Below the pieces are notes generated by a model, which saw nothing but the letters and a program-made list of their open reading frames with translations, was not told the origin of the DNA and searched no databases. A stretch of DNA of 64,000 nucleotides from Cucumis sativus (Eukaryota > Streptophyta > Magnoliopsida > Cucurbitales > Cucurbitaceae). Positions 49,012 to 60,489 of this stretch are shown here, piece after piece (within the stretch, counting starts at the first letter, position 1; each line of letters starts with the position of its first letter). Both the position numbers and the translations under genes were made by a program. The DNA is taken from the NCBI RefSeq assembly GCF_000004075.3, contig NC_026658.2:4278001-4342000 (forward strand), in the 5' to 3' direction.

Positions 49012-51782
49012 AATTGAGAATGTTTTGTTTCTTTTTGATGTAACCACTTCCTGTATTCAATTTAAGGAAGAACTTCGAAATAATATTATTTGTCTTGTTG
49101 AGTGGGGGGCTAATGTCAGGGATACCTTATTGGAGACCCTTGGGGAAAATCAACTGTCATTGATGCTTTTATTTCTCCAAATTGCTTTTGCTGAGTTGAG
49201 ACTTGTGTTGCTAAAGTATGTATTTCACGCTGACAAGAAGAAAGAATAAAACTGCACTTGAATTAGAGTTTGAGAATCCGAAGGAAAATGAGTATGAGTT
49301 TAAAACTAAGGACAATATAGTATTTCTATCGACTTTGATCATAGTTCTTAAGAAACATTTAAATGTAAATTTTAGAAATTTAACGTTGAAAGTGGTTTAA
49401 TAGCAGCTGACAGCCCAAAAAAAACTTCCACTTTAAATTATTTGGCCTTTGCAGAATTTCACTTTGATTTATTGAAATGAGCTTTTTGTTCCGAGTGGAT
49501 AGCTGCAGGTCGCCTTATTAAGAACCTCCCAGTTTCTCTGGGGTTTTCTTATTTCCAGCGGTGTTTTTTTCCTCCAGAAACTGTCTGCAAATTTGATGAT
49601 TGTCTGAAGAGAATAGAGACTGGTACGCTTAAACTTCGAGAGATCTGCTTCCAAGGCTTCTTCTTCGATAATTTTATTTCACAGCAGCTTCTACTTCATT
49701 CGCTGATTGGTATGGGTCACACTCAACGCTGCTTCTTTGTCCCCAAAGCCTGTGAGTCTCTCAGATACTATTTAGCTTTTAACTACTATTATGAAATTCT
49801 ATTTGAAAACTGTGAATAGAATTTTGTATAAACTATGTATTGGGCGATTAGTTTCCATTAGTCGTATTGTCGTTTTTCTACCTCTGAGCTGCTTGTTTAT
49901 GAAAATCTTCTCTTTGACAATTCTATGTTTTTACTTGATTAGTTTGGTGGCCCTATGATATGAATACCTAGTTCTAGCTGGAATTGGTTTTTTTGTGCCA
50001 TAGTCTTACATGTGAGCCATAGTTTGCTTGGGCCAGCATAGTTGTTTTTGGCTTTGTTTTCGTTTTTTTTTAAAAAAAAAAACATTTCCCCTAGTATGTT
50101 ACTCTCTCTTTTTTTTCCCCTTTTTTTCCATTCGCCTTCTTCGGTTATCACAATTATGAAAATTATTGTAAGACTTGATGAGATTTCGACTTCTACCTTG
50201 GGTAGATCCTATGCTAATTGGTAATCCAGTAGCTTTATAAGCTAACAAAATCTACCTCAGATAAAAACTGACTTTTAATTTTGATGAATTTTTTTATAGC
50301 AAGAATTAAATTGCTATAACTTTGAAAGTATATAGACTGACCTACTAAATTTCAAGGACTAAATTGTTATTTTCATAAAAGTTGTGTTTTTCTAATCAAC
50401 CTCTGATCATAACGAGAGGGTAGCTCAAATTTTACTTGGTAACATACTTCTCCAGCTATAGTCCGTCCAAGTAATTAATTCTATTATTATTATTATTATT
50501 TCAATTCGTGGTTTCTTAATGTTGTTCTTGCATGGGGTACTGGTAGCCTCTCTCCATCGAGTAGAAATATTGAAATTTCTAGTCTGTTCTAACTGGAAGT
50601 GTTTTTATTTAATCTTGATCTTGGGTTAAGTTTCCTGACGCTCGTCATTCTTATGTTTCCTTATACTTGTGTAGTAGTTTCTTTTCCTGTAAAGAACAAC
50701 ATCCTTATCAGTCACATTTTTTCAATGCATTATTTCTCGACTCTGTTTCTGTAGTTGAATTATGTTCTTGATCGAAGTAGGCTCTTACCTTTCTTGATTA
50801 AAGGAGCTTAAGAAGTGGCCTTCAGTTTAATACGGAACCAATAAATTTACTTCCATTGTCTACTTGGCTTTCCTTTCATTTTTGTTTGATGATCTTGCGC
50901 TGCTCAGCCATAATCATTCCCTCCTCCTGACAACGAGAATTGTTGGTTAGTAATTCATAGGAAATTGAAGCATGTTTTCCTTTATTTCTTTCTTTTTTTT
51001 CCTAATCAATCGATTATCTGTTAAAGGTATCAGGGACTTGGAAGAGGTTACGATTTTCAAAAAGTGAAAAAAATGCGTATGCTTTATATGTTACTACTTA
51101 AACTGATATTTGGTGGCAGTGTCCAGATATTCTTCTTTTGTTATTGCTTGGCCTACTTTGTTTTCCAAGTCGATTGGAGAAGAAAATTTTGCAATCTTAT
51201 AACTTATTCAGCTAAGATTCTCATATTAGCCAAGTATGGTGAAGAACAATTACATCAAAATGTATCGTTGTGGTTTAGTGGATTTAGATTATAGATACAC
51301 TTCTTGTTGCGTGAAAATGATTGTTGACATACAGTCATACACGGTTTGTGTCATTAGCAAAACATATCTCTCCTTTTCTTTTTTCAATCTCAACAATTAA
51401 CATGATGATATTTGAAATAATATTTACGTTCATTTCATCTCGCTCAAATCTAGTAGTATAAATAATTGCTTAGATTATAGAAATGCACAATAAACTACAA
51501 GGATATATTTTTCAATTACTACTATTGCTATGAAGTTCCCTAATTTTAAACAAGTGCAGTTGCTTAGTCTCATGTTGATGCAATTAATTTGGATGAAAAT
51601 TAATAAAAGAACCAAAAATGAACCTGCTAATTATATTTCTAATCACCATGCTTTGCTAACATTTTAGAAAATGAAATCTGGGTAAGAGAAAAACTTCCTT
51701 CTGTCTTGGTGCATGATTGAAGCTATATTTTAGAGGATTTGTTATTAGCCAGGATGAAATTTTATTCTCATGCCTAAGTGGT
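49012..51782. other. Convergent intergenic region, SEH1 to WRKY
   Basis: About 2.8 kb between two converging genes. The left part is likely the SEH1 3' UTR. Open frames are short and lack recognisable motifs; I see no gene. Confidence 0.55.
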
Positions 51783-53519
51783 TTAGTAGAAAAATCCTTG
51801 GGAATTAAATGGAAAATTTGGATTGATGTGATCTGAATCAAATGGAAAATCCCAATCCAGGATAGGGGAATTGGTAGCTGAAGTGTTGGCCGAGAAAATC
51901 TCATGGACATCAGGATCTAGATTTTGCACACTATGAGTCCCTCCTACGTTGCTTCTTTGGCATGGGGATGGAGTGAAGTAGTTTTTGTCAGGTGAGGTTG
52001 GGGAGGTAAATGACTGAGGAAAGGTTCCCAAGGCAGAATGAGTGTCGATGGCTAAACTTGAAAAGCCAGCATTTACAATGTCCTTACATCCAACAGAAGT
52101 TGAGCTTGAGCCAAAGCAGAAGGTAGATGCCTTATTTTCGAGCTTTTCGATGTTCTGAATGGTTTGATTACCGAATAGGTTTTCTTGCAAAGGCTGCAGC
52201 TCATGATGATCGCCGTCAGTTTCCTTCTGTTCTTGCTTATCGGGTGAATGACATGTTTGGGCTAAATAGTTCCCTTGGGAACATGTGTGCTTTCCTCGGT
52301 ATGTAATCTCAAACACTGAAGGGTCTTCATCTGATCTCTGCACTTGCTTTACTGCCCAACAATTCTGAGTATTGCGAAAAGTGCATCTATAGTAGCTTCT
52401 GCAAGTATGCAACAACCAAGTATTAGACTAATTGATGTGAAACGAGGGACAAATCTTATTATCTTTAAGCAGATTATAACTGAAGTCAACTTCTAAATCA
52501 TGTTTGGGTATGGAAAATTAGGTCTTTTCCTCCTTATTCAAACTAATTCTTGTATTTTATTTAGTTTGGTTTATGATATCTTTTTTTTTAAAATTTTTAT
52601 TTTATTTTATTACAAATTAGCTTTTTGGCTTATTAAAGAAGTGGACTTTGACTTTGAATTTTGAGTTAGTTGACATTTCGGCCTCATTTATTTTTCTGTC
52701 AATTTCCGTATACTCAATTATCTGTCTATTTCTCTTTTTGGGTTTCCTTCATATTGCCTATTGCATTCATCCATACACAAACAATAAAGTTTAATCTCTC
52801 TCCTCCCGTTATCATGTTTGTATTTACACACTGAAGTAATGATACTTTTTAATATCATTGTGTGGGTATTTCATATTTGAATATATTTTCAGTATATGTC
52901 TTGCATGCTTTTTGAGGACGAAGAGGAAGAAATCATCTCACCTCGGATATGTTGCACCAAGTATGTCCTTTTGGCCATACTTTCTCCAGCTATAACCATC
53001 CTCATGGGGTCCTTCGAATCCCGTCTCAGAGTTCACTTTCACTTGTTCTGTCCATCTGGGCTGTGTCTTTCTGTAATCACAGATAAAGTTGCTTTAAGTT
53101 TGTTTTCTTAAAAAAAATTAAATTTGTTTATTAACTATGTTCTTTTTTGTTCTAAGGTTGACTTAGAAAAGTTGGGAAGAAAACTCTGATATTCACCTCT
53201 TCTTTGATTCTTTTCTGGAGTCCTGAGGGTCCTTGAGAACTCTACCAGAGTCATCACTAGAAGGACTTCCATTAACCGAAATTGGAGAGCTTGGCAAACC
53301 AGGGGTCGCTTCAACCATCTGAAGCTGATTCATTGGTCCGTTCCATTTCAGTATCAAAAGAGCTTTCTCATATGAAGATAAAATCCCTTGTACTAATGAT
53401 CCTTTGCTTTCTTCTCCAGATGCTGAACCCAACTCTGCTCTCAATTGCTTGGTAAGCTCCATCCCCTGAATTAGCTCACCAATGAGTGACTTTTGATCCC
53501 AGCTCCACCCGCTTTCCAT
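51783..53519 (-). CDS. Group III WRKY transcription factor (WRKY41/53-like)
   Basis: Three exons on the minus strand: 53519-53197, 53070-52942 and 52398-51783; 355 aa. One WRKY domain: intact WRKYGQK at 136-142 and zinc ligands C156, C164, H188 and C190 (C-x7-C-x23-H-x-C), which defines group III. The second intron falls at the conserved Pro-Arg position inside the domain (YPR/SYYRC), as in other members of this branch. The N-terminus (WDQKSLIGELIQGMELTKQL, then ILSSYEKALLILKW) is the group III N-terminal helix pair. The C-terminus (TSPTSPDKNYFTPSP, SATNSPILDWDFPF) resembles WRKY41/WRKY53/WRKY30. These are nuclear factors that bind W-boxes and act in senescence and defence. The exact orthologue cannot be set without a tree. 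Confidence 0.92.
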
Positions 53520-54150
53520 TTTTAATTCCTTTCAGTTCATAAAATTGAACAAACTGAACTACGCTACTATTGTGCTAGTTCATGGTTAGGAAGAACAAGA
53601 GTAAAGTAAACTTCTGTTTGGATTTGTAGGTTTGTCAAGAAGCAGAAGCTTTCTATCTAGGAAGAAGAAGCAAAAGCAAGAGGAAGTGGAAGACCAAAAT
53701 GGTAAAGAATCAGAGATAACACACATGGAAATAGCCAGTTGAGGTAATTTTGATGAGCTGAATATATGTGTTTTTAATTTAAAACTGAAGTGGATAGGAG
53801 GGGAGAGAGAAGAATAAGAGGAAGAACGAATGAAGAGCTTTGGGTTTAAGAAGAACAAGTGTTGGGTTTTTATAAAGGAAGACAAGTTTGTTTCATTATT
53901 TTAAAAATGTAATTGAACAGTTAGAAGTTGGGGAAACTTTGACTGAAACCCCAGTTGCTTTCTGGTCTATGGTCATTGGTAGAGTATTAGTGTGGAAGTC
54001 CAAGTTCAAAAGCTGACCAAGTCCACTTCCACATGGATTTAACTTCCAAAAGGGTTTCTCTTTCTCGCTCTAGATCCTACGGCTGTGAATCGTGGATAAT
54101 GAAATTCCATGATTGAGATAGAGAGATAAGTAGAAAGTCAATGTTCAAGC
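53520..54150 (-). promoter_or_regulatory. WRKY gene leader and promoter with W-boxes
   Basis: Minus-strand TATA box (TTTATAAAAA) at 53867-53876, about 350 bases before the ATG. W-box cores lie upstream of it at 53939-53944 and 54136-54141, in opposite orientations. W-boxes in WRKY promoters usually mean auto- or cross-regulation by WRKY factors. Confidence 0.6.
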
Positions 54151-54760
54151 ATGGAGAGTAGACTAAGAATTTTCAAACCTTGCATCCGCGTTGGGGTATA
54201 GTAAACATGTGCTTTTGTTTATTATCATTATTTCATTAAACAAAGAATTCTAAAGCTTATGATTGTGAGTGGACAGCTCTTCTCATAAGACTGACTGACT
54301 TGGATTTTTTTTGCATCACTCATTCTCTAAATTCCAATTGTTTTGACACCATTTTTTCTCATCCAATTTATTATTTATTATTTATTATTATTTTTTACTA
54401 CTTTTTTACTGATTTTTCCTTCATCTTACGTAAATTAGATCTTAGATCTTAGACCTTAGTCTTAAAGAAACTTTGTAGTCAAAATAAGTGTTTCTCAGTG
54501 TGCTTTTATTTTACTTGAAAATTTGAAATTTGGTCACCCTCTTAATTATTCTATTCTGTATGATGTCATAATAATAAGGTTATGTGATGCAATTCAAATT
54601 GCTTCAATAAGTTTAGTTATAGATTTTTCAATGTATCTTGATTTAATTTTTTAGGAAGTATTGTTTTAGTTAATTACATATTTGGTTTACACCTAATTCT
54701 TTTCTTACCTTCTAAAAATCCTTTTAAATTTTTAGATGACATTTGGGGCGCCGATCAAAA

Positions 54761-55074
54761 TTGGTTATTATAATTAGTGTTTGAAGTACAAACTATTATA
54801 GTCCTAATTATAATATTTTTTGTTTGAGATGTACACTATTTTTATTTGGATAAAAAATAGCAAACATGATAACAAAACAAAAAAAAAAAAAATAGAAGAT
54901 GAATGAAAAATAGTAAATAAATGTAAAATAATAAATAAATGTTTGAAATAGTATTTACCATAAGTCATAAAAAGTTTTGCACACCACCATTTACCGTAAG
55001 TCATAAAAAGTTTTGCACACCACCACCATTATAGTCGGTGCTCCAAATATGAAACACGCTAGCTATAATAACCA
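54761..55074. mobile_element. MITE-like element with TATAATAG-type motifs
   Basis: Terminal inverted repeats: TTGGTTATTATAATTAGTGTTT at the left, and at the right (other strand) TTGGTTATTATAGCTAGCGTGTTT. The interior repeats related modules ('gtgtttgaagtacaaactattatag', 'ctattatagtcggtgctcc') in both orientations. Non-coding, about 314 bp. Similar 'tataatagt...tgtttgg' elements are abundant in cucurbits as far as I recall. No clear target-site duplication; superfamily not assigned. Confidence 0.6.
54953..55024. repeat. 36-bp tandem duplication inside the MITE-like element
   Basis: Two adjacent 36-base units starting at 54953 and 54989 differ at one base (ACCATAAG versus ACCGTAAG). A recent duplication internal to the element. 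Confidence 0.9.
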
Positions 55075-55680
55075 ACTTTATCTACTTCTAGTTGATGTCC
55101 ACATTCACCTTCACAAAATTGAACCCCTATGTTACCACTCCTTTTTTTTTCTTTTATATGTTGGGTCTTATTATTAGTTAAGCAAACTGCATGAGTGGTT
55201 TGTTTCTATTTAAATCCTGAAATTTGACCATTAGTTACTAATGGAAAAGTTCTTTTCTATTTCTTCTCTCTCTCTCCCTTTTTCCTTTCATTCTCTCTCT
55301 AACTGGGTCTTGTTGTGCTTTTAAAAAGGGGGAGTATTGTATTAGGGTTCAGAAAGCTGTGAGAATTATTGAGCTTTGTTTTCAATTTAATATGTGGTTG
55401 TATTCCCATCTCTTTTGTAGTACAATTTCAATTTAAATAAGAGAACACACTAGTTTCATAATTAAACATGTTGGAAGAAGAATGAAGTTATGTGGTAACA
55501 TTCAAAGGCTTTAGTGTTGGTAGCTTGGATGACCCCATGGGGAGGGGAATGGGAGATGGAAAAAAGTATATATATTTTTAAATGTAAAAAAGTGTAAAAT
55601 CAACCTAATTACTTGAAATTACTAAAAATGGTTATCTCGTTTTAAATTTCTTTTCTCTCTTTATTTCCTCATCTTTTTAG

Positions 55681-55850
55681 AACATAAAGCATAGAGTACC
55701 CAACAGTAAATTGTTGAATGAAGCATAAAATATAAAATATAGAGCATCGAGTAGCAAATATAAAGCATGTAGTATAGAGAACATAGAGCATAAAGAATCG
55801 AGTATCAGATATTAAGTATTTGAGGAAAAGTGTGATTGAGTAGCTTGAAA
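55681..55850. repeat. Degenerate short-period repeat (GCATAGAGTAT-like)
   Basis: Repeated variants of 'ataaagcat', 'agagcat', 'cgagta' and 'atagagta' run through about 170 bases without an exact period. Looks like a decayed minisatellite. Confidence 0.55.
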
Positions 55851-58204
55851 TTTTTGTATCCCAAGCCTAGTGATATCTTTCAAAAGAAGTTTGTTACCAT
55901 TCAAATCTCTACAGATAGTAAAAGGAAAATCTTGATATACTTGTAAGTGAATCTAAAAGCAAAGAGCAAGATTTTAAAAAGGTTCGTTTGATTTTAATCA
56001 GTCTATTTGACCAAACACAAAAAGCAGTTTAGATTCTTCTCTATTGACTTCTACTTATCCCAAAATCAATTTGAAACGCAACTTTAGTTTTCACAAGTGT
56101 TCATTTTTCACAAATGTGTGGTTGATAATACGTTAGGAATCCAAAGATGATGCTCACTCTACCATTATCAGCCTCATGGCCTCCAAATGTAACGGGCCGT
56201 GTAATGGACGACCCATTAACAATTAAAGAATTATGGGCCATCAAAAACCAACAAATCAAGTGGGCTTCTATGAACAACATAGCCCATAATTTTCTTTTTA
56301 AGCATCTGTAATAAGCCATGAGCTGCGGCAAGGACAAAAATGCCCCTTGGGAACATTCTTGGGTGAGGTAGGGTTGCCCATTCAAACTACACAAATCGAA
56401 CCAATAACTCAATCAAACCGAAAAATATGATTTAACTCAGTTTAACAAAATTTCAAGAAAATATTTCATGACTTCAACGTTATGACTCAAAGTAGAGAGA
56501 CAACTTTACAAATCTCAACACTTTGTACATATACTGACCTGAGCATCAAAATATAAATTATGCATAAAAAAAATTGTCATAACGTCAAGAGAGTTACTAT
56601 ATTTATGAATAATTAGTATCCACTTGCAACAGTATTACCAAGAACCCTCGATATCCTCATATCTCCTATATTTATGTATAAAAGAACACCAATCTGTCTA
56701 TGTATCATTAGGGAGTTATTTGACTCATCACTTTTTCTATCTTTCTTCAACAGCTTTGCACACCTCAACATGAACTTGAAGAAAATACTACTATAGAATC
56801 ACACACGATCACAAAACCGTACCAAACCAAGCAATTTTATGGTCCATTACTTTATTTGGTTCTAATCGATGAAATGGAAATTTGAGATATAATAATTTAG
56901 TTTGTTCCGCATATATTTATATCTCAGGTAAATTTCCAACATAATAATTATGGAATTTTTTTAGCGAAACATGTAACTATAAGTGAGGAAAATTTACTTT
57001 TAGTGAGGAGGATGAATCCAAGATTAATTCATGAAACTGTTGAAGAGAAACGTGGAGATAGAATGTATTGGTTATTGAATCAAATCTCTTTTTTCACACT
57101 TTTTATTGGAATTTTTGTAGATATCATGCCAATTGGGAAAATGTTAGGTAAAAGGGAAAGAGATAAGGTATATAATATATAATGTGGAATGTCAAATAGG
57201 GAAATAGGGAAAATGCCATTACTTTTCTATTGACTTTCATTCCATATATCCTTATTAAGAATAAAGGTATTGAATTCCTAAGAATAAAAAATGTTAATAT
57301 CTTCAATTATTCCCTTATTTATTTGCCTCATGGAGTTTCCTAAGAGCCATTCTTGAGTGATAATAAGTCTTTTCATTTTTATCATATGTTGTTCTTTATA
57401 AATATATATACATTATTCTCATAATTATATATAAACTCAAAAGCAAATTCTTTGTTGCCTTCTCGCCGCCTCTCTCTTCCACATGTGGGAAATATATATA
57501 TTACAAAAAGTGGTTCCATTTAGATTAGATTCATATTTTCAATCCATTTGAAATATGTTTTTGAATAATTGAGTATCTCTTTACACACTTATTTTAATTA
57601 CTTATTAAAACAATTGTGATACATAAAGTATATATTTGACATTTTGTTGTTGGTTAAAGACTCATCTTTGTTTAAAGAATGGTATAAAAATTGAGATATT
57701 TACTGTCTTTTTGTAAATCCCAAGATTTAGAACTACCTTTTATTTTTGGATTTTAGTATTTATTTGAATTAAGAAGGTTGAAAATTAGCAACTATGTCTT
57801 GAGTAGGTACAAATGTATTATTGCCTTAAGAGCTACTTCTTTGCTATCAAATATAATCCGTTGTCTTGAACAAGTAGTTATAGTTGTGCTAGAACATGTT
57901 TAGAAGTCTAAAATTAAATATTAAACTAATTTTGAGTAATTTAAGATGTGTTAAAGGATAATTTTGAATTTGATGAAGTGGTTTTAACAATTTCAAAATC
58001 ACTTCCGAACATGCGTTAAAAAATCAATAAACTTGATTTGAAAGATAAAATATCGTTATCAAACACATCTTACTAAACAATAATACAAGTGAATTACACT
58101 TGCCCATGGTTTTTGTTTTAAAAATAAGAAAACAAAAACAAAAGATTCCTAACTTTTTAGTTTATTTTTTTTTGGTATCATAAAAGACTTTCCTTTTTGG
58201 ACAC

Positions 58205-58212
58205 TATAAAAA
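58205..58212 (+). promoter_or_regulatory. TATA box upstream of the small ORF
   Basis: TATAAAAA, 48 bases before the ATG at 58260 - the usual distance for a short leader. Confidence 0.4.
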
Positions 58213-58259
58213 AGGTATAACCTAAACCAATAATCTCATTCAAGAAAACCATAAACAAA

Positions 58260-58367
58260 ATGCACTTCAAAAGACATACTCTTTGCTTTCTCTCCCTCAA
58301 GGGCTTCGAGGATGGCGACCAACATGATCTCAAGCTTTGCTCGAAGCCCACGAGGAGGGGATGCTAA
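58260..58367 (+). CDS. Small ORF (35 aa) of unknown function
   Basis: ATG in good context (ACAAAATGC) after a TATA box. The product is 35 residues, basic, with three cysteines, ending KPTRRGC. Inside the ORF a 10-base perfect inverted repeat (58301-58310 with 58340-58349) can form a hairpin with a 29-base loop. A second frame from the ATG at 58312 is open for a longer stretch and meets a possible donor (AAAG/GTATGT) at about 58369, so this may instead be the first exon of a gene or a non-coding transcript. I do not recognise it. The segment is clearly less AT-rich than its surroundings. Confidence 0.3.
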   Translation: MHFKRHTLCFLSLKGFEDGDQHDLKLCSKPTRRGC

Positions 58368-58369
58368 AG

Positions 58370-59671
58370 GTATGTCTTCTCCAACGATAATGCATGGAAA
58401 TGCAACCTCGACAGTTCTTCAATTTTATTCCTATTTTAATTTTCGAACTATTACTTAATTTCAACACTTTTTTTTTATCAAAATGCTTTTCTTTTAACCT
58501 AATTTTGATGTCTTATTTTAATTACGACAATATATATTAGGACAAATTTTTGATATCTTATTCTTGTTTTGTTGTTATTCAAAATTTTATAGTAAAATAC
58601 TATTTTAGTTTCTATATGAACAGAATATATGTGACCATTGAAATGATTATAACATACATCTTCCGTTCTTGAATAAGGGAGAAAGATGAATGAGGGGAAA
58701 ATCATTGGTGAAAAGATACTCAGATTAAAGTTATTAATTATGAGGGCAATATGGAGGGGCCAATAAAAATTGTTTTTGATGCATGTGAAGAAGAACATAG
58801 AGGTGGCCATGACCCACAAAAATGGCACTTTTTTCAAAAGTTTATTATTACTTCTTATTACAAAATATAATGATTCTCATAATTTTAATTAACCTTAAAC
58901 TAGAGGAAAGTTAGGCTGCAATATGAGATTCCCATGTTCCATACCAATCAATTAGAACGTAAAGTTATAGCTTTCTACTCTTGTTTTTATTAATTGTTTT
59001 CTCCTTTTTACTTGTTAAAGACGTTTTTGTGAGTAGTTTTGTAATGATTAAAATGATTCTTTTCATTTTTTAAATCGCTCCAAAATTATATCTTAACAAT
59101 CATATCAAGATTGGTTCTAGAAACTAATTTAGTTGGGTATAGTTTCACACCTCTAATTAAGAAGCCTTAATTTCAATATTTTTAGTATGATTGAACGAAA
59201 ATATTTTTTTTTGTTTGTTTTTATAATTTACTAACATGTAAATGAAGATTAAAACTCATTTTTAACTTAAACATAATAATGATCTATATTTTAATTTGAT
59301 AAAATGAACAAATCTCTTTAACCTTTTCATTGAATTTATAGAATAACTAATTAATTTTACATGATCAATCCATGAAGGAAACCTATTTGATTTTTGTAAC
59401 GTGTACTAACCAATTTCTTTTCTTAGTTCAAATGGACTCGGGGAATTGCGACCATCTTACCTTAAAGTTGTTAATGTATACATACGTCAATTGAGTTACA
59501 CGTAGCAAATTAAGATTTTATATATAGACTATAATAATTAAATGTAATTATTCAACATATTCTAAACAAAAGAGTACAGCGACAATAGAGATAGAAAGAT
59601 TTGATTTAGAAAATTAGAAAGATGGTTATTATTTAATTTATTTTTTGGCCTTGCTCCTTTAATTGCTACCT
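58370..59671. other. Intergenic region
   Basis: AT-rich spacer and 3' UTR of the following minus-strand gene. No subtilase catalytic domain is seen here, which matters for the next entry. Confidence 0.6.
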
Positions 59672-60489
59672 TTAATCAGTTGTTGTTGGATTGATAATGA
59701 GAGGTTGGTCTTGATTCTTCTCCACCACCCTTACTCCCTCTGCATATCTAAGCACATTTGCCTGTATTTAAATCATCAAAACCAAACTCATTTTCTTTTC
59801 TTCAAAAATTAAAAAAAAAAAAATAGATGGATGGACATTTTCAAATAAAGCAAAGTGAATATATCAAATAAAAGTTTATTACTTTTAATCATTTTTAAAG
59901 GCTTCTTTTTATAAATTAAACTCTTTATGTGGGAAAAGAAAGCTGAAGTTAATTTTTTTTTCTTTTAATAACAAACCAGAAAAAGAAGAAAGAAATACCA
60001 AGTAATTGTTTCTTAAATTTACCATTTCTTTTAGTCTCTAATTTTTTTTTTTCAAAAAGCATATACTTCTAAGAACATAGAAGTCTTGACAATCTTCTAT
60101 GAATGTTCTCTTAAAACTCATTATTTAACGAAACTTGAAATACCTGATGTTCGTTAATCTCGACTGAAAACCCGTCAACGATGAGAAAGGACGAAATTTT
60201 TCTGTAACTGCCAGGCTCCAACCACCTCCTCAGAACCTCATCGTGCTTTCTACTCAGGTACCCATCAAGCTCATCTGCCCCTTCCCCACATCTTCATACC
60301 AAAAAGATCAAATTAAAAAAGAAAACATATTAAAAGAAGAAAAAGAAAAAAAATGTTTATAGTGACAACTTTTACTAACCGATCAGCCCGAAGACGTTCA
60401 TATTCAGGATCATACTTCATGAAAACGAAGTAACATTCCTCGCCTCTGCCACCCAGTTCATGTGCACCATTGTATCTGTTCTCCTGCAT
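59672..60489 (-). CDS. Stand-alone subtilase propeptide (I9 inhibitor) domain protein
   Basis: Three short exons on the minus strand: 60489-60380, 60291-60144 and 59761-59672; phases 2 and 0, 115 aa. The product has the peptidase inhibitor I9 fold pattern: a first strand (ECYFVFMKYDPEY), a helix (LDGYLSRKHDEVLRRWLE) and the closing motif (FLIVDGFSVEINEHQANVLRYAEGVRVVEKNQD). It resembles the prodomain of SBT2-type plant subtilases (H-x-x-L-x-x-L, then NGFAVH..EQAE.LR...GVKSVE). It stops where the catalytic domain would start, and no protease follows. Independent I9 proteins that inhibit or chaperone subtilases are known in plants (SPI-1 of Arabidopsis). No signal peptide is seen with this start, but CAG directly before GAG at 60484 could be an acceptor for an unseen upstream exon. 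Confidence 0.7.

Larger units (their letters stand above)
54151..58200. other. Gene-poor region
   Basis: About 4 kb with no coding gene I can support. It holds an inverted-repeat element (54761-55074), a degenerate short-period repeat (55681-55850) and a cluster of site II promoter motifs (56194-56286) with no visible gene. The rest is AT-rich spacer. Confidence 0.6.

Noticed and set aside
56140-56200. C/D snoRNA (ATGATGC box near 56152)
   Set aside because: No D box (CTGA) at a suitable distance and no terminal stem.
56101-56412. 103-aa minus-strand open frame
   Set aside because: Considered as a gene under the site II cluster, but the motifs lie inside the frame, composition is unremarkable, no known domain appears and no neighbouring exon fits.
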